From Rickettsiales bacterium (GTDB lineage: Bacteria; Pseudomonadota; Alphaproteobacteria; Rickettsiales; SXRF01), in NCBI GenBank assembly GCA_041396965.1, contig JAWKXN010000001.1, forward strand, positions 248,001 through 312,000: a stretch of 64,000 nucleotides of DNA, in the 5' to 3' direction. Positions 56,907-64,000 of the stretch are shown here, piece by piece. Numbering within the stretch: position 1 is the stretch's first letter; every line of letters begins with the position of its first letter. The notes beneath the pieces were generated by a model. It had not been told where the DNA came from and searched no databases. It saw only the letters and a program-made list of their open reading frames with translations. A program made the position numbers and the translations under genes.

Positions 56907-58988
56907 ATGCCAAAATTAACGATAGATGATCAGGAAATTGAAGTAGAGGACGGAACAGTAATAATACAGGCGGCGGAACGTCTTGGTATAGAGATACCAC
57001 GTTTTTGTTACCATGAAAGGCTAGCCATAGCCGGAAATTGCCGCATGTGTTTGGTTGAGGTTTCGCCGGGGCCTCCCAAGCCACAAGCATCATGTGCTTT
57101 GCCGTGTTCTGAGGGTATGGTGGTAAAAACCAATTCGCCGATGGTAAAAAAAGCTCGTGAAGGGGTAATGGAATTCTTGCTTATCAATCATCCACTGGAT
57201 TGTCCTATATGCGATCAGGGTGGTGAGTGCGACCTTCAGGACCAAGCTATGTTTTATGGAACTGGTGTAAGCCGCTACAAAGAGCGTAAGCGGGCGGTTG
57301 AGAATAAATATATGGGGCCAATAGTCAAAACCGAGATGACCCGTTGTATACACTGCACCCGCTGTGTACGTTTCGCTACAGAAGTGGCTGGGGTGCCAGA
57401 GCTTGGAGCTTTCGGGCGTGGTGAGCATATGGAAATAGGGACTTATGTCGAAAAAACCATATCTTCAGAACTTTCCGGCAATCTTGTGGATTTGTGTCCG
57501 GTTGGCGCGCTTACCAGCAAACCATACGCTTTTAACGCTCGTCCTTGGGAGCTTAAAAAAACCGAGACTATAGATGTGCTGGACGCGGTCGGTTCAAACA
57601 TTCGTGTTGATTCTCGTGGAGAGTCGGTTCTTCGTGTATTGCCTAGAGTTAATGAAGAGATAAATGAGGAATGGATTTCCGATAAAACTCGTCACGCTTG
57701 CGATGGCTTGCGTGCGCAGCGTCTTGATAGACCATATATACGTGGTAAAGATGGTAAGCTTAAAGAGGCAAGTTGGGAGGCGGCTCTTGGGCTCGTAGCT
57801 GAGAAAATGAAAGGGTTGAAACCTGAGGAAATGGCAGCGCTTTCCGGTAATCTCGCCTGCGCTGAGAGCGTTATGGCGCTTCGTGATTTGCTAGATAGCT
57901 TGGAAATAACAAATCGTGATTGCCGTCAGGATGGCGCTATGTTTGATACTAGTAGCCGTTCTAACTATTTATTCAATACAACAATATCTGGTCTTGAGCA
58001 GGCGGATGTTATATTAATGATCGGCGCTAATCCAAGAAAAGAAGCGTCTTTAGTTAACGCTAGGATCCGTAAAGCCTATCTTAAAGGTGGGGTTAGCGTC
58101 TATAGTATTGGAAGCGCTGATAATTTCAATTATCCTGTACAGTCATTCGGAAATAATCCAAGAAGCTTGTCTGATATATCTTATGGAACCCATCCTTTAT
58201 GTGACATATTAGAGCAGGCGAAAAATCCAGTTATTATTCTTGGTGCGTCAGCGATAGCTCGTGAGGACGGAATGGCTATCTTTTCCGCCATAAAGTCAAT
58301 ATCTAAAAAATATGGTGTGATTAGGGATGATTGGAATGGTCTTAATATGCTCCACCATGCTGCTGGTCGGGTCGGCGCGCTTGATCTTGGCTTTGTTCCT
58401 GAAAAAGGTGGTCGTAATATAGCGGAGATTTTTTCGGGATGTGTCGCTGATAATGAAGAGGAAAGAGTAAAATTTGTTTACCTGCTGGGAGCTGATGAGT
58501 TTGATATGGCTCTTCTTGGTAACGCTTTTATTGTGTATCAGGGACATCATGGTGATGATGGAGCGCATCGTGCTGATGTTATTTTACCGTCTGCCGCTTA
58601 TACTGAGAAAGAAGCGACATATGTCAATCTGGAAGGGCGTGTGCAGCGTACCAAACGGGCGGTCTTCCCAGTGGGGCAGGCAAAAGAGGATTGGACAATT
58701 ATCCGCGCCTTGTCTGATTATGTAGGGAAACCACTACCTTATGATAATATTCACCAGCTTCGCGTGCGGATGGAAGAAATAGCGCCGCACTTCGCAAAGA
58801 TAGGAGAGATCGTACCAGCTCCGTGTTCTACTTTGCATATCTCACACTCAACTCACATTTCCTCAGAGCCATTCGCGGAATTTATAACTAATTTCTACAT
58901 GACTGACCCAATTTCTAGGGCCAGTAAAACTATGGCGGAATGCTCGCGTAATTATATAGCTATGAACCAGGTTGGAAAGGCCGCCTAA
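56907..58988 (+). CDS. nuoG: NADH-quinone oxidoreductase subunit G
   Basis: 693 residues. The N-terminal [2Fe-2S] ligands (RFCYHERLAIAGNCRMC then CALPC), N5/N4 clusters (HPLDCPICDQGGECDLQD, TRCIHCTRCVRF, NLVDLCPVGALTSK) and the molybdopterin-oxidoreductase-like domain from about 225 are in order. NuoG is the large Fe-S subunit. It starts right after hicA. Confidence 0.96.
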   Translation: MPKLTIDDQEIEVEDGTVIIQAAERLGIEIPRFCYHERLAIAGNCRMCLVEVSPGPPKPQASCALPCSEGMVVKTNSPMVKKAREGVMEFLLINHPLDCPICDQGGECDLQDQAMFYGTGVSRYKERKRAVENKYMGPIVKTEMTRCIHCTRCVRFATEVAGVPELGAFGRGEHMEIGTYVEKTISSELSGNLVDLCPVGALTSKPYAFNARPWELKKTETIDVLDAVGSNIRVDSRGESVLRVLPRVNEEINEEWISDKTRHACDGLRAQRLDRPYIRGKDGKLKEASWEAALGLVAEKMKGLKPEEMAALSGNLACAESVMALRDLLDSLEITNRDCRQDGAMFDTSSRSNYLFNTTISGLEQADVILMIGANPRKEASLVNARIRKAYLKGGVSVYSIGSADNFNYPVQSFGNNPRSLSDISYGTHPLCDILEQAKNPVIILGASAIAREDGMAIFSAIKSISKKYGVIRDDWNGLNMLHHAAGRVGALDLGFVPEKGGRNIAEIFSGCVADNEEERVKFVYLLGADEFDMALLGNAFIVYQGHHGDDGAHRADVILPSAAYTEKEATYVNLEGRVQRTKRAVFPVGQAKEDWTIIRALSDYVGKPLPYDNIHQLRVRMEEIAPHFAKIGEIVPAPCSTLHISHSTHISSEPFAEFITNFYMTDPISRASKTMAECSRNYIAMNQVGKAA

Positions 58989-59143
58989 TGAGGGAATGCT
59001 GTAGAGTATATACTCATAAAGAGCTGTCTATCTATTTTTTGTTTTTCCTAGTTATAACTATAACGGCAGATTTTTTGTTGCTTTATAGCTGGGGTGTTAG
59101 TATTCCTTTGCTTGTTTTTCAATATATATTGGTAGGATCATGA
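58988..59143 (+). CDS. 51-residue membrane protein exactly between nuoG and nuoH
   Basis: ATG 58988 shares its A with the nuoG stop (TAATG), and the TGA at 59141-59143 overlaps the nuoH ATG (ATGA). Both junctions are therefore coupled. The peptide opens MRECCRVYTHKELSIYFLFF and then has hydrophobic stretches (FLVITITADFLLLYSW, PLLVFQYILVG), giving probably two membrane segments. No homology recognised. The exact fit into the gap argues that it is translated. A role as a small complex-I partner is possible but only inferred. Confidence 0.6.
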   Translation: MRECCRVYTHKELSIYFLFFLVITITADFLLLYSWGVSIPLLVFQYILVGS

Positions 59144-60153
59144 GCGAACTCTTTGAATTGGTGGTCTGGTTTTTTGATACACCTCTAGGAAAGATACTTT
59201 TAGTCGTTTTTCCTTTGCTTATTTGTGTCGCTATGCTGACTTTGGTAGAGCGTAAAGTAATTGCCGCTATGCAGTTGCGCAAAGGACCAAACGTAGTTGG
59301 TTTCTGGGGGTTGTTGCAACCATTTGCCGATGGTCTTAAACTGTTTCTTAAAGAAACAATAATTCCCTCGCAATCAAGCCGGTTTATTTTTCTACTCGCG
59401 CCGATGATAACCTTTATGCTTGCTATGCTTGGCTGGGCAGTTATTCCGATTACACCTAATTTTGTGATAGCTGACATTAATGTTGGTATATTATATTTAT
59501 TCGCTATTTCCTCACTCGGTGTTTATGGAATTATAATGGCAGGTTGGGCTAGTAACTCAAAATACGCTTTTTTAGGCGCGATACGCTCTAGCGCACAGAT
59601 GGTTTCTTATGAAGTATCAATAGGTTTTGTTATAGTTACAGTCCTTTTGTTAGTTGGCTCACTAAATCTTGGTGATATAGTTCAATCACAAGCTGGAGGC
59701 TTTTGGAATTGGCATTTTTGTGGAATGCTTTTTCCTATGTTTATAGTATTTTTTATATCAGCTTTGGCAGAGACTAACCGTCATCCATTTGACTTGCCAG
59801 AAGCTGAGGCGGAGTTAGTCGCCGGTTATAACGTTGAATATTCCTCTATGTCGTTCGCGTTATTCTTTCTTGGTGAATACGCTAACATGATCTTAATGTC
59901 TGGTATGACCACCATATTATTTCTTGGTGGCTGGCAGCCTTTGGCGGATGTCGCTATATTTACGTGGATTCCGCCTGTATTGTGGTTCGCCGCTAAAGTA
60001 GCTTTCTGTTTGTTTGTATTTATCTGGGCAAGAGCGACACTGCCACGCTATCGTTACGATCAATTGATGCGGCTTGGTTGGAAGGTGTTTTTGCCTCTTT
60101 CGTTAATCTGGGTGGTTATTACTTCCGCTTATGTAGTGTATTTTGCGAGTTAA
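59140..60153 (+). CDS. nuoH: NADH-quinone oxidoreductase subunit H
   Basis: 337 residues, eight membrane segments. The family motifs ERKVIAAMQLRKGPNVVGFWGLLQPFADGLKL and ALAETNRHPFDLPEAEAELVAGYNVEYS are intact. NuoH forms the quinone tunnel and links both arms. Its ATG overlaps the stop of the small membrane ORF. Confidence 0.97.
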   Translation: MSELFELVVWFFDTPLGKILLVVFPLLICVAMLTLVERKVIAAMQLRKGPNVVGFWGLLQPFADGLKLFLKETIIPSQSSRFIFLLAPMITFMLAMLGWAVIPITPNFVIADINVGILYLFAISSLGVYGIIMAGWASNSKYAFLGAIRSSAQMVSYEVSIGFVIVTVLLLVGSLNLGDIVQSQAGGFWNWHFCGMLFPMFIVFFISALAETNRHPFDLPEAEAELVAGYNVEYSSMSFALFFLGEYANMILMSGMTTILFLGGWQPLADVAIFTWIPPVLWFAAKVAFCLFVFIWARATLPRYRYDQLMRLGWKVFLPLSLIWVVITSAYVVYFAS

Positions 60154-60156
60154 TTT

Positions 60157-60819
60157 ATGGAAATAGCGGGATTTGATATAACTACTCTTGAGGGAATAGG
60201 GGAATTACTGGTTTGGGTTGTCCACCATTTTGGCTATCTGGGGATTTTTGTCGCCTCTTTTTTAGAAAGTACATTTATTCCCATACCAAGCGAGGTAACG
60301 ATGATACCAGCCGGTGTTCTTGTCCAGCAAGGACATATGAATTTCTGGTTGGTTATTATTTCCTCTACTCTTGGCGCGCTTGGCGGTTCTCTATTTAATT
60401 ATTATTTGGCTTATCATTTTGGGCGTAAGTTTTTTTACGCTTATGGGAAATATTTTTTCTTCACTCATGAGAAAATTGATAAACTTGATAAATTTTTTGC
60501 AAGTCACGGAGATGTATCTACCTTTACCGGTAGGCTTATACCGGGTCTTCGGCATTTTATTGCTTTTCCCGCTGGTCTTGCTCATATGGACTTGAAAAAA
60601 TTCTGCTTTTATACGGCGCTTGGTAGTTGTATATGGATGACTACTCTTACGGTTGTTGGTTATCTTATCGGTGATAATAAGGCTCTCTTGAAACGTTATA
60701 TGCCGTATATCGTGGGATTTTTTGTTGTATCAACGATATCTGGTCTTGGATTTTATATGTGGCGTAAATATAGGAAAAATAAATGCTCAAAAAAAGAGGT
60801 TGGCAGTGAGACTATATAA
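60157..60819 (+). CDS. DedA-family membrane protein inserted in nuo cluster
   Basis: 220 residues, three bases after nuoH. DedA hallmarks are ESTFIPIPSEVTMIPAG and GRLIPGLRHFIAFPAGLAHM (the G-R-x-x-P-G-x-R motif), with membrane helices at both ends and a basic tail. DedA proteins are lipid flippases or proton-dependent transporters and affect membrane potential. It overlaps the nuoI start by 14 bases, so it is tied to complex I expression. Confidence 0.88.
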   Translation: MEIAGFDITTLEGIGELLVWVVHHFGYLGIFVASFLESTFIPIPSEVTMIPAGVLVQQGHMNFWLVIISSTLGALGGSLFNYYLAYHFGRKFFYAYGKYFFFTHEKIDKLDKFFASHGDVSTFTGRLIPGLRHFIAFPAGLAHMDLKKFCFYTALGSCIWMTTLTVVGYLIGDNKALLKRYMPYIVGFFVVSTISGLGFYMWRKYRKNKCSKKEVGSETI

Positions 60820-61291
60820 AACAGCGAAGGCTTTTTTACTTGTAGAGCTTGCTAGGGGCTTCATTCTTACTTTGCGCTATATGTTCAAGAAGCCCGTTAC
60901 TATTAATTATCCATATGAAAAAGGACCTCTAAGTCCTCGATTTCGTGGCGAGCATGCTTTACGGCGTTATCCTAATGGTGAGGAACGCTGTATCGCCTGT
61001 AAATTATGTGAGGCGATTTGTCCAGCGCAGGCTATTACTATCGAGGCGCGCGAGCGTGAGGATGGTTCACGTCGTACCACCCGTTATGACATAGACATGA
61101 CCAAGTGTATATATTGTGGTTTTTGTCAGGAAGCTTGTCCGGTAGACGCTATTGTTGAAACTCCTAATTTTGAGTTCGCCACTGAAACTCACGAAGAGTT
61201 ATTTTATGATAAGGAAAAATTACTTGCCAATGGTGAGCGTTGGGAGCTAGTAATAGCAGCGAATATGGTAGCGGACTCGGAGTATAGGTAG
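60806..61291 (+). CDS. nuoI: NADH-quinone oxidoreductase subunit I
   Basis: 161 residues from GTG 60806, preferred because GAGG lies six bases upstream and the resulting length equals the usual NuoI. Two [4Fe-4S] motifs, CIACKLCEAICP and CIYCGFCQEACP, carry N6a and N6b. Earlier in-frame starts would extend into the DedA gene. Confidence 0.95.
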   Translation: MRLYKTAKAFLLVELARGFILTLRYMFKKPVTINYPYEKGPLSPRFRGEHALRRYPNGEERCIACKLCEAICPAQAITIEAREREDGSRRTTRYDIDMTKCIYCGFCQEACPVDAIVETPNFEFATETHEELFYDKEKLLANGERWELVIAANMVADSEYR

Positions 61292-61489
61292 ATGGAACTT
61301 GCGTTATTGCTTTTCATATGCTTTGCCTCTGGTGTTATTGTAATGCGTGGAATACGTGGTAAGAATTTGAGTGATGGTAGAGACGGTGATTCTTCTCCTA
61401 GCAGTGATAATAGCGCGGGTTATTTTGGTGATAGTTTTAATAACTGTTTTGGAGGTGATTCTGGAGGAGGAGATTGTGGTGGTGATTAA
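61292..61489 (+). CDS. Small membrane protein with Gly/Ser/Asp-rich tail
   Basis: 65 residues starting on the base after the nuoI stop. One hydrophobic helix (ALLLFICFASGVIVM) is followed by a charged loop and a low-complexity end (GGDSGGGDCGGD). Such a tail is common in small envelope proteins of Proteobacteria. No family recognised; role in or near complex I unknown. Confidence 0.55.
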   Translation: MELALLLFICFASGVIVMRGIRGKNLSDGRDGDSSPSSDNSAGYFGDSFNNCFGGDSGGGDCGGD

Positions 61490-61506
61490 TCAAGCAAAGG
61501 TGAAAA

Positions 61507-62130
61507 ATGGCTGATATTGTAGCTACAACGATGTTTTATGTTTTTTCGGCGGTTACGTTATTTTCCGCTATAATGGTTATATCAGCCAAAAATCCGGTAC
61601 ATAGCGTTTTATTTCTGATACTCGCTTTTTTTAATACCGCTGGGCTTTTTGTCCTACTAGGAGCGGAGTATATAGCGATGACGCTGGTGATAGTATATGT
61701 CGGTGCGGTCGCTGTTTTATTCTTATTTGTAGTAATGATGCTTAATGTAAATTTCTCAGAAATGCGTGAAGGCTTTCTGCGTTATTTGCCGGTTGGTAGT
61801 CTAGTTGCCTTGATAATGTTACTTGAATTACTATTGGTATTTTATCATTCACTAGCCGTAGACAGATCAGTTGCCGTTTCCGAAGTTCCTATAGTATCCA
61901 GTCAAAATACTAGTAATACCAGCGCTATAGGTATGGTTTTATATACTGATTATGTGTATCCGTTCCAAATGGCAGGTATCATATTGCTTATAGCGATGAT
62001 CGGCGCGATAGTGCTTACTAAAAGACAACGTACCGGCGTACGCAAACAGAATATAGCTAAGCAGCTCGCAAGGACAAAAGAATCTGGTGTTGAGATTGTT
62101 TCGGTAAAATCAGGTGAGGGGATTTCATAG
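61507..62130 (+). CDS. nuoJ: NADH-quinone oxidoreductase subunit J
   Basis: 207 residues, five membrane segments; AKNPVHSVLFLILAFFNTAGLFVLLGAEYIAMTLVIVYVGAVAVLFLFVVMML is the NuoJ core. It continues with YPFQMAGIILLIAMIGAIVLTKR. Three bases separate it from nuoK. Confidence 0.95.
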   Translation: MADIVATTMFYVFSAVTLFSAIMVISAKNPVHSVLFLILAFFNTAGLFVLLGAEYIAMTLVIVYVGAVAVLFLFVVMMLNVNFSEMREGFLRYLPVGSLVALIMLLELLLVFYHSLAVDRSVAVSEVPIVSSQNTSNTSAIGMVLYTDYVYPFQMAGIILLIAMIGAIVLTKRQRTGVRKQNIAKQLARTKESGVEIVSVKSGEGIS

Positions 62131-62133
62131 TTT

Positions 62134-62460
62134 ATGGGACATGTGTTTTTCGGCAATATAACTATAATGCATTATCTTATCCTTTCGTCCATATTATTTA
62201 CCACAGGTGTTTGTGGTATTTTCCTTAATCGTAAGAATATTATAACTATATTAATGTCTATAGAGTTGATTTTGCTTTCAGTGAACATTAACTTTGTGGC
62301 GTTCTCAGTAAAGCTCGGTGATTTGGTAGGGCAGATCTTTGCTATGTTCATACTTACGGTTGCCGCCGCTGAAGCAGCGATTGGGCTTGCCATCTTGGTA
62401 ATTCACTTCCGTAACCGTTCTTCCATAGCGGTAGAAGAAGTAAGCACGATGAAGGGGTAG
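62134..62460 (+). CDS. nuoK: NADH-quinone oxidoreductase subunit K
   Basis: 108 residues with three membrane segments; HYLILSSILFTTGVCGIFLNRKNIITILMSIELILLSVNINFVAFS holds the key Glu in MSIELIL and AAAEAAIGLAI the second one. NuoK takes part in proton pumping. The start at ATG 62134 gives a slightly longer N-terminus than usual; ATG 62167 would shorten it. Confidence 0.95.
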   Translation: MGHVFFGNITIMHYLILSSILFTTGVCGIFLNRKNIITILMSIELILLSVNINFVAFSVKLGDLVGQIFAMFILTVAAAEAAIGLAILVIHFRNRSSIAVEEVSTMKG

Positions 62461-62465
62461 TGTAA

Positions 62466-64000
62466 ATGATTTCTCTTCTAGTTTTTCTTCCACTTCTTGC
62501 CTCTCTTGCCGTTGGTCTTACCGTAAGGGTAATAACTCCACGTCTTTCCCATATAATAACCTGTGGTGGTATGGTGCTTTCAGCTATTTTCGCTGGAATA
62601 ATCTTTTGTGATTTTGCCTTCGGTAGTGGTGGTGTTTATAAGGCTAATGTTCTGCCATGGATAATGTCTGGTGATTTTATCGCTAACTGGACGCTCAGGG
62701 TCGACGCTCTTACCTCTGTTATGTTGTTGGTGGTTACGTGGGTTTCTACGGTGGTACATATTTATTCAGTTGGCTATATGAGTCATGATGAGCATCAGCC
62801 GCGTTTCATGGCTTACCTATCGCTATTTACCTTTTTCATGTTGATGTTAGTTACTTCCGACAATCTTGTTCAGTTATTTCTTGGCTGGGAAGGAGTTGGA
62901 CTTTGCTCATATCTGCTAATTGGTTTTTGGTTTAAGAAGCAATCCGCCTGTAACGCGGCGATGAAAGCTTTTATAGTTAACCGTGTAGGCGACTTTGGTT
63001 TCGCTCTTGGAATATTCGCTGTGTTTGTTTTATTTGGCAGTGTTCAATTTGACGAGATTTTTGCTGCCGCTTCATCACATTCAGCAGATAGTTTTTCTTT
63101 TCTTGGTTATCAGTTTCACGCTCTTACTCTAATAAGTATTTTACTATTCATTGGCGCTATGGGTAAGTCAGCTCAGCTCGGTCTACATACTTGGTTGCCG
63201 GACGCTATGGAAGGACCAACACCAGTTTCCGCGCTTATCCACGCGGCGACTATGGTTACCGCTGGTGTATTCATGGTAGTGCGTTGCTCGCCACTTTTTG
63301 AACAATCTCCTCAGGCTCTTGAGATTGTTTGTATAGTTGGTGCTTGCACTGCCTTTTTCGCGGCAACCATTGGTCTGGTTCAAAATGATATTAAACGAGT
63401 TATCGCCTACTCTACTTGCTCGCAGCTTGGTTATATGTTTTTTGCTTGCGGTGTTGGTGCGTATTCGGCGGCGATGTTCCATCTCATGACCCACGCTTTT
63501 TTCAAGGCTTTGTTATTTCTTGGTGCTGGCTCGGTTATACATGGTTTTTCTGATGAGCAGGATATGCGTAATATGGGTGGTATTTGGAAAAAAATGCCGA
63601 TAACTTATACCTATATGTGGATTGGCTCACTAGCTCTTGCCGGAATCCCACTTTTCGCCGGATATTACTCTAAGGACATAATATTAGAAGCAGCTTATGC
63701 CAGTGAAAGTGGAAAATTCGCTTTTTGGATGGGTGTAGCCGCCGCTTTCATGACCGCTTTTTATTCATGGCGGTTATTATTTATGACCTTTCATGGCAAA
63801 TGTCGTGCTTCCAAAGAAGTGTTTCGTAATGTTCATGAGTCTTCGGCGATTATGTTAAGACCGCTGCTACTTCTCGCTATTGGCGCTGTTCTTTCTGGTT
63901 GGCTTGGTTATCACGTTATTGGTATGGTATCAGCTGAGGGAAAATTTTGGGGAGACACTATAGCCTCACACCTTGCTATAGAGCACGCTCACCACGTTCC
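62466..64000 (+). CDS. nuoL: NADH-quinone oxidoreductase subunit L (partial, C-terminus off window)
   Basis: About 511 codons run from ATG 62466 off the right edge without a stop. The translation opens MISLLVFLPLLASLAVGL and has the antiporter-like core: FLGWEGVGLCSYLLIGFWF (Glu), MKAFIVNRVGDFGFALGIF, MGKSAQLGLHTWLPDAMEGPTPVSALIHAATMVTAGVFM and RVIAYSTCSQLGYM. NuoL is the distal proton-pumping subunit. It begins five bases after nuoK, and nuoM/nuoN would be expected beyond the window. Confidence 0.96.
   Translation, partial: MISLLVFLPLLASLAVGLTVRVITPRLSHIITCGGMVLSAIFAGIIFCDFAFGSGGVYKANVLPWIMSGDFIANWTLRVDALTSVMLLVVTWVSTVVHIYSVGYMSHDEHQPRFMAYLSLFTFFMLMLVTSDNLVQLFLGWEGVGLCSYLLIGFWFKKQSACNAAMKAFIVNRVGDFGFALGIFAVFVLFGSVQFDEIFAAASSHSADSFSFLGYQFHALTLISILLFIGAMGKSAQLGLHTWLPDAMEGPTPVSALIHAATMVTAGVFMVVRCSPLFEQSPQALEIVCIVGACTAFFAATIGLVQNDIKRVIAYSTCSQLGYMFFACGVGAYSAAMFHLMTHAFFKALLFLGAGSVIHGFSDEQDMRNMGGIWKKMPITYTYMWIGSLALAGIPLFAGYYSKDIILEAAYASESGKFAFWMGVAAAFMTAFYSWRLLFMTFHGKCRASKEVFRNVHESSAIMLRPLLLLAIGAVLSGWLGYHVIGMVSAEGKFWGDTIASHLAIEHAHHV

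Noticed and set aside
1..64000. tRNA, rRNA, CRISPR arrays and insertion sequences
   Set aside because: I looked for T-loop and anticodon-arm patterns, regularly spaced repeats and transposase motifs in the gaps and saw none.

Overview
The window looks like a piece of an AT-rich (roughly 38-40% GC by eye) alphaproteobacterial chromosome. The pointers are an lpxC-bamD-recN-ligA run, a SigF/NrsF (DUF1109) pair, a COQ9-family protein, a GTA-type three-TM holin, a receiver protein with the VGPDRR motif, and a complex I (nuo) cluster in standard gene order. The exact order or family cannot be named from this sequence. No tRNA, rRNA, CRISPR array or insertion sequence was seen.

Layout. Positions 1-2171 hold a partner-switching module: a SpoIIE-type phosphatase cut by the window edge, a STAS anti-anti-sigma protein, and a divergent receiver fused to an RsbW-like kinase domain. 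Positions 2368-6223 carry a porin-like barrel, an overlapping HAD/phosphoribosyltransferase pair, a secreted protein and a Phd/PIN toxin-antitoxin pair. ThyX follows on the minus strand. Positions 7359-14154 are a signalling block: an NtrC-type activator, then two tandem receiver proteins sharing an undescribed N-terminal region, then a 1070-residue hybrid kinase. A good sigma-54 promoter lies in front of the tandem receivers. Positions 14204-19228 (minus) hold an SGNH/LamG-like phage-style protein, a small partner, Dps, an unusual receiver and a GTA-type holin.

Positions 19501-27141 are the housekeeping run lpxC, bamD, recN, ligA, prmA, interrupted by a ParDE-like pair. Two unrecognised helical proteins and pepP follow. 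Positions 30134-37051 form a stress/redox region: sigF-nrsF, a TetR regulator, a DoxX protein, ovothiol synthase OvoA, an alpha/beta hydrolase-OsmC fusion and a thiol peroxidase-like protein. The doxX/ovoA gap holds two divergent matches to the GTAACC-N15/16-CGAA promoter known for Caulobacter SigF, which ties the ECF factor to these genes. Positions 37118-44518 hold more sensory proteins: a receiver-cNMP protein, a histidine kinase that has lost its phosphoacceptor His, a chemoreceptor, COQ9 and a PAS histidine kinase. grxC and queG follow.

Positions 46292-64000 are nuoA-B-C-D-E-F-G-H-I-J-K-L (L cut by the edge), with accessory genes placed between nearly every subunit: a histidine phosphatase, a GNAT, secreted proteins, a CPBP protease, a PH-like protein, a HicBA toxin-antitoxin pair, DedA and small membrane proteins. 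One 51-residue membrane ORF fits exactly between nuoG and nuoH.

The most novel signal is non-coding. A two-hairpin element occurs at 8861-8911 and 54035-54085, and the two copies differ by several compensatory base-pair changes, so the fold rather than the sequence seems to be conserved.
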